Source of the DNA: an uncultured Lachnospiraceae bacterium | GTDB taxonomy: Bacteria; Bacillota; Clostridia; Lachnospirales; Lachnospiraceae | Assembly: GCA_948473115.1 (NCBI GenBank) | Contig: CAOKWI010000037.1 | Span: 1-42,143, forward strand | DNA length: 42,143 nt | Reading direction: 5' to 3' | Part shown: in pieces, positions 7,728 to 15,337 of the stretch | Layout: each line of letters begins with the position of its first letter | How positions within the stretch are numbered: the stretch's first letter is position 1 | Notes under the pieces: generated by a model | Databases searched by the model: none | Seen by the model: only the letters and a program-made list of their open reading frames with translations | Told to the model about the DNA's origin: nothing | Program-made: the position numbers and the translations under genes

Positions 7728-8390
7728 TCAGAAAATACCTACCGGTTCCTTCCGGATTACATGCTTGAAAAACTGGCAGATCGAAGTAAGCTGCTTATCA
7801 AAGCCTGTCATTCCGAGCAGGCCGTAGAGCCTGTCGGTGGAAAATGTGATCTTTATCTCCATCTCCGGCCAGTAAGGATCCGATGTCGTCAGTTTCAGCT
7901 TGAAAGTATCATAATCATGGCTACTGTCCTTGTTCACCAGATTTGCCACACCGGACAACACCGACAGGGTACTCTCCAGCGGCGTATCGCCAGGGGTATC
8001 CGCGTCATCCAGCTTCTTGGCTGCGCGGTACAACTCATACCCGGTAAGCTGATCGAAGGAAAACACGACTGGGTTTTCTTCATCATGCAGGTCATCATGC
8101 TCCAGATAGAAAAACCCTGCGCCCGGATCCACGCCGAACTTCAGGCCAGGTACTTCCGTATACTGTACATCCCAGCGAAGGGCTGCATATTTCTCCGCGT
8201 TTTTCTTCCGGTAATCCAGATGCTCCCGTATGAATCCAGGCGTTGCCGTCTTCAACAGTTCTTTGCTCATGGAAATCTTTTTTGAGCAATCCTTACACAG
8301 CGTTTTTTTGTCGGCGATCTTAGCCAGAAACAGTCCCTTTACCTCCCCGCCGCAGACCGGACAGAGTTCCTTTTTTGAAAACAGTCCCAT
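7728..8390 (-). CDS. DUF4428 zinc-ribbon protein
   Basis: A 220-residue protein opening MGLFSKKELCPVCGGEVKG, with a second Cys pair CKDC at about 32-35, giving a four-Cys zinc ribbon of the DUF4428 type. The C-terminal 150 residues form an alpha/beta region resembling the middle of the 311-residue neighbour, but the SHOCT tail is absent. The two genes look like an old tandem duplication. GGAGG lies a few bases upstream of the ATG. The stop codon falls at the edge of repeat A2. The molecular function is unknown. Confidence 0.85.
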   Translation of the reverse strand: MGLFSKKELCPVCGGEVKGLFLAKIADKKTLCKDCSKKISMSKELLKTATPGFIREHLDYRKKNAEKYAALRWDVQYTEVPGLKFGVDPGAGFFYLEHDDLHDEENPVVFSFDQLTGYELYRAAKKLDDADTPGDTPLESTLSVLSGVANLVNKDSSHDYDTFKLKLTTSDPYWPEMEIKITFSTDRLYGLLGMTGFDKQLTSICQFFKHVIRKEPVGIF

Positions 8391-8412
8391 ACCTTTCCTC
8401 CTTCACTTCGGA

Positions 8413-8450
8413 CAGCCGGATGTGCCGCAGACAGGCAGCGGCACATCCGG
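8413..8450. other. Strong hairpin in the gap 8391-8704
   Basis: CCGGATGTGCCGC pairs with GCGGCACATCCGG (13-bp arms, loop about 11). There is no T-tract on either strand, so it is not a classical terminator. It lies just upstream of the DUF4428 gene start at 8390. The rest of 8391-8704 shows no gene. Confidence 0.6.
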
Positions 8451-8704
8451 CATCCGCCTTCGTTTTCTGCACAAACAGCTTCGATTTCCTGCCGTCAGGC
8501 AAGCCGGCAACAGAATCCCTCCTTGTATTATAAACCTTTCCCCCGTTGTTCCGGGATTCGCTGCCTGAATCGTCCGGGAAATGTAGTGGATCGACAGTGT
8601 CTCAGGACATTGTCCCTGTAGACCCGAATCCAAAGTTTCCGGCCAAGACAGATTCCAACCGTGCGGTTAGGCGCTCCGGGGAACATCCAACCCGACTTCC
8701 ACAG

Positions 8705-9973
8705 TCACAACAGCGCCCTGAAAAAAAACTTCCCCTCCTTCACCGAAAAATCGCACATCCCGCCATATTTCTTCACAATGCCGCACATGCTCCGCACCCC
8801 GAGCCCATGTCCCGGGCTGTCTGTATACGGGATTCCATGGTCAAAGGTTATATTCCCGTCACAGGAATTGGAAAATTCCAAAAAGAGTTTCCCGTTTTTT
8901 GGGCTTACACAGACCTCGATTGTTCCGGACAATCCTCTTTTATTCCGCTCCTGGCAGGCATGCAGCGCATTTTCCAGCGCATTGGACAGCAGCACACACA
9001 AATCGCTTTCCGACACAGCAATCACCTGGGGAATATTGGCTCTGACCGTTATGGGAATACCGGCATCCCTGGCTCTTCCGGAAAAAGCGGAAAAGATCAG
9101 GTTTGCTACTTCATTCTCGCAGAACACCGTGATCTGGCTCGACTCAATTTCTGAATAGACTTCCTTAAGATACCCCCGCGCCTGCTCCAACAGTCCGTTC
9201 TCAATACAGGCCGAAAGGTACTGAATATGATGGCGCAGGTCATGACGGTAAATGCTGGTCTTCCGCTGGGACTCACGCAGTGCCTCAATCTCACGGACGG
9301 CCTGCGTGATCTGCAGATTCAGGCTGTTCTGGGTCTGTTCCATCCGGACGCGCACCCGTTCCCTCTCCGCTATCTGGGAAACAAACACCAGATATGCCAC
9401 GCTGCATACAAAGGGCATGAATTCCACTGCCACCAGGACACCTTCCAAAAGCATATTTGTATAAATACGTGTCAGGTAATCAAAACCGTAATACAGCGCC
9501 GGAACCAGTCCAAACTGGCACTGCATGGGTACCGTGCCATGGGAAACAGAACGTACTGAGGGCGCAATAAACCGCAGCAGAAACAACAGCACCGGCACCG
9601 TTATGACCAGTTCGACTGTATTTTGCATTGTGTCCCCGCCTGCGAACAACACCATCGCCAGCAATGCCATCCAGCGGCGCAGCTGACAGCAAAGATACGC
9701 CGTCAGGACGGAAATGACCGGCCAGAGAAGCCTTCTTTCCAGGATGCAAAGCACTACAGCCAGCGGAAAATGTGTAATAAGCGGGTAGGCAGATTCTATC
9801 ATGTCCGGACCGATCCGGAAATACAATATTCCCTGAAGCAGCAGAATCGCAGCCATACTGACCATGACGGCCATCCGTTTCCGCCGTGTCCGGAAACCGT
9901 CACAGAAAGCCACGGACAAAACCATTCCAAACACACCCACAGAGGCCAGATTGATCAATCGTATGTATTTCAT
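8705..9973 (-). CDS. Membrane GHKL sensor histidine kinase (AgrC-like)
   Basis: A 422-residue kinase. About six hydrophobic segments span 1-200, then a coiled linker (200-240) leads to the H-box IYRHDLRHHIQYL (His244), the N-box LLSNALENALHAC (Asn331) and the G-box GHGLGVRSM. This is the HPK10 architecture typical of kinases paired with LytTR regulators and often of peptide sensing. Its ATG overlaps the regulator's stop codon (ATGA), so the pair is translationally coupled. No AgrD-like peptide or AgrB gene is visible nearby. Confidence 0.9.
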   Translation of the reverse strand: MKYIRLINLASVGVFGMVLSVAFCDGFRTRRKRMAVMVSMAAILLLQGILYFRIGPDMIESAYPLITHFPLAVVLCILERRLLWPVISVLTAYLCCQLRRWMALLAMVLFAGGDTMQNTVELVITVPVLLFLLRFIAPSVRSVSHGTVPMQCQFGLVPALYYGFDYLTRIYTNMLLEGVLVAVEFMPFVCSVAYLVFVSQIAERERVRVRMEQTQNSLNLQITQAVREIEALRESQRKTSIYRHDLRHHIQYLSACIENGLLEQARGYLKEVYSEIESSQITVFCENEVANLIFSAFSGRARDAGIPITVRANIPQVIAVSESDLCVLLSNALENALHACQERNKRGLSGTIEVCVSPKNGKLFLEFSNSCDGNITFDHGIPYTDSPGHGLGVRSMCGIVKKYGGMCDFSVKEGKFFFRALL

Positions 9974-10707
9974 AAGATGAATGCCTGCTTTCTGCCAAAC
10001 GCATATTCAAGATACAGGTTTTTGACCTCCGAACACTTTCCATGCGGGATAGGGATTTTTTCCAGATTGTCCAGTATAATTGCCTTATAGGAAATACTCT
10101 GTATATAATCCATATTGATCAGGAAGGAACGGTGGGGACGCAGAAAGCTTCCATAACCTCCCAATTCACTGCTCAGGTCGTCCAGCCTCCCAATGCTTTC
10201 AAGCTTCACACCATTTTCCATATGAAAGACCAGGGTCCGCCCAATCACTTCGCAGTACATCAGCTTTTCCAGGATTATCCGCGTAATCCCGTTTTTACAG
10301 CGCAATACCAGACTGCCCTGCCTCTCCCTTTCACATTGGGAAATGACCGCATCCATCAGCTTACAGAAGCCTTCCGCCTCAATAGGCTTCACATAGTAGA
10401 AAAAAGCGCCGACTGTGTAGGACTCCACCGCAAATTCCGAGGACGATGTCAGGAAAATAATTTTTACGGCATTATCATACTGCCGGATTTCCTTTGCCAC
10501 ATTCATTCCGTTCTGTCCCGGCATAATCACGTCCAGGAACAGAATATCAAAATGCGTTCCTTTTTCCATTTCAGCCAGCAATTCCAAAGGACTATGAAAT
10601 TCCGTACATGCAATTTCCCGGTCATGTCCTGTACAATATTGATCAAACAACGCATTTATCTCATTTAGCACAAAAATATCATCATCACAGAATGCCGCTT
10701 TTAACAT
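9970..10707 (-). CDS. LytTR-family response regulator
   Basis: Receiver domain (about 2-120; D8/D9, phospho-acceptor D59, K107 in VKP) followed by a LytTR DNA-binding domain (about 140-240). The start is chosen at the ATG at 10707, giving MLKAAFCDDD, the normal beginning of a receiver; the reading frame is open 36 bases further up to a TTG, and GAGGAGG lies rather far upstream. It shares a four-base overlap with its kinase. The receiver resembles that of the fused regulator at 15338-16816 (both have EFAVESY), which suggests that the two sets are related by duplication. Confidence 0.88.
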   Translation of the reverse strand: MLKAAFCDDDIFVLNEINALFDQYCTGHDREIACTEFHSPLELLAEMEKGTHFDILFLDVIMPGQNGMNVAKEIRQYDNAVKIIFLTSSSEFAVESYTVGAFFYYVKPIEAEGFCKLMDAVISQCERERQGSLVLRCKNGITRIILEKLMYCEVIGRTLVFHMENGVKLESIGRLDDLSSELGGYGSFLRPHRSFLINMDYIQSISYKAIILDNLEKIPIPHGKCSEVKNLYLEYAFGRKQAFIL

Positions 10708-10771
10708 GTTGAAAACCAGTCCTTTCCTCCTCATGTGTGTCAAATCCGCCCGCGTCTACCCTTTGCACGAC

Positions 10772-10956
10772 GTAACAGTTCAGACAGGGCACTGAACTGT
10801 TACTGCACGACCGTTACTGTTCACGGCTTCGCCGTTCACAGCAACATAATGCACACAAAATGAGCAAAATGCGCTCATTTTGGCGCACGCTGTCTCGGGA
10901 TTTTCGTGCAGAATACGCACGAAAACGCCTCGCGGTGGCGCCGAGTGAACAGTAAC
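10772..10956. repeat. Nested palindromic element, family B, copy 1
   Basis: It begins with a hairpin GTAACAGTTCAG/CTGAACTGTTAC (10772-10803). A wider inverted pair GTTACTGTTCAC (10813-10824) and GTGAACAGTAAC (10945-10956) encloses two further hairpins (AAAATGAG/CTCATTTT and TTTTCGTGC/GCACGAAAA). It fills the intergenic space between the LytTR regulator and the surface-protein promoter. No gene is seen in 10708-11181. Confidence 0.8.
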
Positions 10957-10995
10957 GCACGACCCCTTTTCACTGTTGGCATATACTGACAGTCC

Positions 10996-11024
10996 TTGAC
11001 ATAACATCCGGTTTTTATTAAAAT
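10996..11024 (+). promoter_or_regulatory. Sigma-A promoter of the surface protein gene
   Basis: TTGACA (10996-11001), a 17-base spacer, then TAAAAT (11019-11024). Transcription would start near 11031, giving a leader of about 150 bases that contains the ATCATAG/CTATGAT hairpin and the 11085-11105 stem. Confidence 0.7.
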
Positions 11025-11078
11025 TCTATCATAGGTCCACCATGGAATCCCAAACATGATTCTATGATGAAAACGCAC

Positions 11079-11105
11079 AAAAAAACCGCCATTGGTGCAG
11101 GCGGT
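11079..11105 (-). terminator. Terminator-like stem facing the minus strand
   Basis: ACCGCC and GGCGGT pair over a nine-base loop, followed on the minus strand by about seven T. In that direction it is a textbook intrinsic terminator, although no minus-strand gene ends here. It could block antisense transcription out of the surface-protein gene toward the regulator. Confidence 0.6.
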
Positions 11106-11181
11106 AGCCGAAACTGCGCGAATGGTAAACAGTGCTGGCAGGAATTGCCATAAGCCTTATGAAACGGAGTACATAAAATCT

Positions 11182-13272
11182 ATGAAAATAAAATTGCAGC
11201 TTGCCACAGCATTAACCGTCCTGGCCATCACCTCAAATATTTTTCCGGTATATGCCGCCGGCACAGGCAGACTGCCCGAAACGGCAGTGCCTTCGCAGGA
11301 CAATGCCGCCCTGTATGAAAGTCTCCCGCCGGAGGAACGGGAAACGGTTTCATCAGGAGACCCCTCCCCGTCTTCCGACCGGGTTCGGCCGGTTCCCGGA
11401 ACAGACGGATCCGGTGCGGAGACTCCCGGCGAAGCGCCCGCGTTCAGCGCCAGGATAGAATATTTCGGCGGGCAGGGATATCTTGTGAGAGGAACCTTTA
11501 CGGAATTCCTGCCGGATACCAGCTTTGTCCAGCCGTTATACTCCCTGGACGGGGAAACCTGGCAGCCCTCCCCGGCAGCCTGGAATTTACAGTGGCTGGG
11601 CAAGGACTCCCCGGACGACCGGAGGATGCTGCAGAACCAGACATGTCTCTTTGGCGCACACGAGCCCCTGGCCAGTTACCTGGCAGGCTCGCTGGACCGC
11701 TTCTATCTGAAACTACAGATCACCCTGGGAAACGGGATGACCTATGAAACCCAGGCGGCAGTCATTGACCGCGGCGCCCCCCGGCCGGTTCCGGAAAAAT
11801 ATGAGCCCGCCGCTGATTTTGCGTCTGCCGTACTGATCCGTCAATGGAGACCCTTCAAGAGTTATGGACAATGCCAGATCACCGTCAGCGCCGATGCCAC
11901 CCCGGAGGAAATATCCGCGCTTCTGCCGGATACGCTTCCCATCCGAATTTATCTTTCTGCCGGGGTCAATGATTTCACAGACGCTGTCGTGGACTGCCCT
12001 GTGACCTGGAAGCCCCTGTCACTGCCCCGGCTCACCCCGGGTGAAAGTGTGACCATCGAGAATGCCGCGGAAGAGATCATCGTTCCCGCCGGAACATTTC
12101 TGAATACACCAACCGGCATCTTCCAGCTGAATGAACCGCTGGGCTTTGAACATGACGAGGTGAAACTGATCCTGAATGTGGTTGAGGAAAATGCAGAGCC
12201 TACAGGAACGCTGACAGGCTGGCATGCTGGCCTGGAAATATCTTTTGACCTGAAACCCACCGGCGCCACCGCCATCCGGGCCTATACCCTTTCAGAGGGT
12301 GACGCGGCCTGGACGGAGATTCCCACGCCATTGATGCCCGAAAAGGTCAACACGCCCTCCTCCACCGCCAGCAGTCTCTTTACCTTTGTACTGACAGCAG
12401 GACAGGAACCCTATCAATCCTGGCTGTCTGCATGGAACGCGGGGAATGAGCCCAGACCGTTCCTGGTGGGTCTGAAAATAGAAGGGGGCGTCTATGACGG
12501 CCAACAGCTGATCCTGGCATATCCCGACACCTATGAGATTCCCCTCCAGCCTCCGGCCATAACCGGTTCCGGCGGAAATGAAGGCAATGCCGGTTCGGAT
12601 AATAAGAACGACAGCACACCGGAGGGACAGCGTCCCAACCTGCCGCAGGACACAGGGGATAAGGGGGCAGAACCGGCGCAGAAGCCGGACGACACGCAGG
12701 ATTCCCAGGGGACAGGATCAACGCAGATACCGGAAAACACACAGGATTCCCAGGGGGCAGAACCGGCGCAGAAGCCGGACGACACGCAGGATTCCCGGGA
12801 AATGGAATCAACACAAAGAACAGGGGTGACGCCGGAATCGGGCAATGGCCAGGAGTTCCTGGCATCGAAGCCGACGCAGGGCACAGGCAATGGCCATACT
12901 TCCCAGAAACCGCGGCCGACGCAGGCTCCGGAAAATAGACAGCATACAGTGGAAGAGGGGGCAGAACCGGCTCAAATCATCAGTGCAAAGCCGAAGGATG
13001 CCCCGGCGAACCTGCCCCAGCCCCTTAAGGAATCAACCGGAAATCCGGAATGGATTCCTTCGGACGCCGGTGAGATCGCCTCTCCGTCCTGGGAGGAAGG
13101 AACTGATCCGGCAGGACACAGTCTACAGTGGTTTTTTCCTGCCACAGCGGCAACGGCCTCCGTTGGTATCTGCATCATCGCTGCAGCCGGAAACGCAGCG
13201 GCAGGCAGTACATCCTTCCGGCTTTCCGTGAAAGTCATACGTGCACTGCACAGGCTTTTACATCTGAAATGA
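11182..13272 (+). CDS. Secreted or wall-associated repeat-rich surface protein
   Basis: Chosen start ATG 11182 gives MKIKLQLATALTVLAITSNI, a clear signal peptide with a cleavage-like VYAAG near residue 26; GGAG lies 12 bases upstream. The frame extends 30 codons upstream, but that part looks like leader. Residues about 80-470 are beta-rich with no family I recognise. Residues about 490-600 are degenerate 15-residue repeats ending in TQDS, rich in Gln, Pro, Glu and Asp. A C-terminal hydrophobic stretch (LQWFFPATAATASVGICIIA) with a basic tail suggests membrane anchoring; no LPXTG is seen. It lies between two two-component sets and may be a target of either. The stop codon abuts repeat B2. Confidence 0.8.
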   Translation: MKIKLQLATALTVLAITSNIFPVYAAGTGRLPETAVPSQDNAALYESLPPEERETVSSGDPSPSSDRVRPVPGTDGSGAETPGEAPAFSARIEYFGGQGYLVRGTFTEFLPDTSFVQPLYSLDGETWQPSPAAWNLQWLGKDSPDDRRMLQNQTCLFGAHEPLASYLAGSLDRFYLKLQITLGNGMTYETQAAVIDRGAPRPVPEKYEPAADFASAVLIRQWRPFKSYGQCQITVSADATPEEISALLPDTLPIRIYLSAGVNDFTDAVVDCPVTWKPLSLPRLTPGESVTIENAAEEIIVPAGTFLNTPTGIFQLNEPLGFEHDEVKLILNVVEENAEPTGTLTGWHAGLEISFDLKPTGATAIRAYTLSEGDAAWTEIPTPLMPEKVNTPSSTASSLFTFVLTAGQEPYQSWLSAWNAGNEPRPFLVGLKIEGGVYDGQQLILAYPDTYEIPLQPPAITGSGGNEGNAGSDNKNDSTPEGQRPNLPQDTGDKGAEPAQKPDDTQDSQGTGSTQIPENTQDSQGAEPAQKPDDTQDSREMESTQRTGVTPESGNGQEFLASKPTQGTGNGHTSQKPRPTQAPENRQHTVEEGAEPAQIISAKPKDAPANLPQPLKESTGNPEWIPSDAGEIASPSWEEGTDPAGHSLQWFFPATAATASVGICIIAAAGNAAAGSTSFRLSVKVIRALHRLLHLK
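12663..12890 (+). repeat. Coding tandem repeat of about 45 bp
   Basis: Degenerate 15-residue units inside the surface protein. Units starting at 12663 and 12753 are almost identical (GAEPAQKPDDTQDS), with a diverged unit between them and further decayed ones after. Such repeats in surface proteins tend to vary in copy number between strains. Confidence 0.8.
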
Positions 13273-13273
13273 G

Positions 13274-13304
13274 GTAACAGTTCAGCCTTCGGCCAAACTG
13301 TTAC
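13274..13304. repeat. Minimal family B hairpin between convergent genes
   Basis: GTAACAGTT and AACTGTTAC enclose a GCCttcGGC core. The stop codon of the plus-strand surface protein ends one base before it, and the last codons and stop of the minus-strand kinase lie inside it. It may serve as a bidirectional transcription stop. Confidence 0.75.
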
Positions 13305-14667
13305 GAAATGAGGCGTCATATCGGGGAAACTCCATCAGGAATTTCGTGCCCTTTCCCACAGTGGACTGTACGCTGATCGTGCCCCCCAGTTCCGCCACTA
13401 TGCTGTGGACAATGTACAGCCCCAGCCCCGTACCGGTCTCCCTGTTATTTGCCCCTACATAGAAGCGCCGGAAAATCAGGGACAGTTCCTCTTCCGGAAT
13501 GCCACAGCCGGTATCCTCCACCGCCACATGGATCCTGCCGTCTTCCGCCAGGGCGGACACCGTAATGCTTCCCCCTGGCGGTGTGGCCCTGAGCGCGTTA
13601 TAAATCAGGTTTTCAAAAAGGATATGAAGCTTCTCCGGCTGTGCCATAAGAAAAACATCCTCCCCCGGAGGCTCCACCGTCAGGTATACCGCCTGAACCT
13701 CAGCTTCCCCACGGTGGATATCGTCAATCTCCCGCAGCAGCTCCCGGAGGGATACGCGGGATTTCTCCCCCTCAATCTTATCCAGAGCATTAATGGCGGA
13801 AAGCCCCTGGAGACGCCGTGCCATTTCCCACTGCTTGGCCTCCGCCTGATCCAGGTATCCCTGCAGTTCCGCATCCACTCCCACATTGCTCTTGCGAATG
13901 GCCTCAATGAAAGACCGGGTGGCAAATACCGGTGCCTTCAGGTCATGGGCCATATCGGAGAAGAACGCCTTGCGCTCCTCCAAAAGCTGGGTAACCTCTT
14001 TCGTGCGCTTCTTCACCTGCTCTTCCAGGTGGTTTGTAAGCATATCATTTTCCTGCAGGATACGCCTGTTGCGCGATACCATCATGGCGCCAAACAGCAA
14101 GACCAGCAAAAGCCCGCACCACTCAAACTGCCAATAAAAGCGAATCGGTTCAAAGCGGTTTGAAAACAGCAGGTTCACCAACAGCCCTGTCCCAAATATG
14201 GTACACCCCGTCAGCGTATAGCGGCTTTCCCAGCTTTTCGTCATGATTCCGCGCACGGTAAAGAAAGCGGCACAGCAAAAGGTATCCACATAGTACAGAT
14301 CTGTCAGTTTGCCATGGATCCAGACCGCCCAGGGCACCACGGGAATGAGCACACACAATATCAGTAATGCCGCCTGTAACAGGAACAGTACCCTTCCCAC
14401 CCAGCAATACACCCCCAAATACGCGTTGTCTGACGCCAGGGCAGTGAGCCGCACGACACAGGAACACAGGCCATATAGCGCCAGGCTCTGCACCAGGAAC
14501 CAGTACTCTGCCACCGGCATGGAGAAAAAAAAACACAAAATAGCGGAACATATACAGCGCATAACAGAAACACAGCCACCCAAACGACCGGCTGAGGGTT
14601 CCTCCCGTCCTCCACAGAAAGAGGGTAAAAACAGCCAGCGAAAGCGGAAGCAGAAACGCAAATGCAT
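13282..14667 (-). pseudogene. 7TM-type sensor histidine kinase, C-terminal piece (frameshifted)
   Basis: The C-terminal part of a kinase that would run from 15223 to 13282 if one base were removed from the A9 tract at 14525-14533. From the tract on, this frame contains the last membrane helices, a coiled linker (RNRRILQENDMLTNHLEEQV), the HisKA H-box DMAHDLKAP, the N-box ENLIYNALRATP, the G1 box DTGCGIP and the G2 box TGLGLYIV. The catalytic domain is therefore intact. The last residues (NSLAEG) and the stop are encoded inside repeat B2. Whether it is made depends on frameshifting, slippage or a sequencing error at the tract. Its partner is the fused regulator upstream. Confidence 0.85.
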
Positions 14668-15223
14668 AAAAAAAGGTCTGTACGCCCCTTACCCGCGCAA
14701 GCGTCCCAACCGTACCAAAAGAGGGCGGGAAATACATTCCACTATAGTATCCCACCCTGGATGAAGTCTCCACTGTCAGGACATGGTCTCCCGACGTCAT
14801 CAGAAAGGTAACCTGGCCGCTGCCCACACCCTGGTCGAGTAATACCCCATCCAGTGAAACGGCATATCGGGAAAAAAGCTGTGGGAAATCCACTGCCACT
14901 ACCTGGTCCCTGCCGTCATACCGCAGGGTGAGCTGATAATGCGCCCACCCATGTGGCGAAATTTCCAGGTTCCCCCGTTGAAGATTGGAAAATTCACCAA
15001 TGTAGGTAAACCGATCCGTTTCGCGCACATCCGTAAGTCTCCATCCGTCGATCAGGAAAATAGGGACCTTCCTCTCCAGATCCTGCTCATTTAAAATGAT
15101 CATACCAGACCTCCCATAAGGAGGCGGTGTCCGGTACTTATTATCCACATAGAAAAGAAACATGAAAAAAGCTGCCAGCACGACCAACACCAGCAGCTGC
15201 CATAAAACCTTCTGCCGTTTCAT
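14150..15223 (-). pseudogene. 7TM-type sensor histidine kinase, N-terminal piece (frameshifted)
   Basis: Start ATG 15223 after GAGAGGGGC. An N-terminal membrane anchor (about 8-26) precedes an extracytoplasmic beta-rich domain (about 35-175, resembling 7TMR-DISM sensor modules) and then membrane helices beginning FFYAFAFLLPLSLAVFTLFL. After FVFFF the frame runs into out-of-frame sequence and ends at 14150; the true continuation is in 13282-14667. With eight rather than nine bases in the run the protein would be about 647 residues. It lies 114 bases downstream of the fused response regulator and most likely forms an operon with it. Confidence 0.85.
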
Positions 15224-15337
15224 ACACGCCCCTCTCCGCTTCTTTTACAGACCCTCGCCGGTCCTGCTGGAAAACTCTTCCGGCTGCATACATCTAATAT
15301 CATATCAGCCGTAAAGGAAATTCCGGAAAGCCGTATT

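Noticed and set aside
11092..11181. Upstream 30 codons of the surface protein frame
   Set aside because: They overlap the leader hairpin and would place the signal peptide internally.
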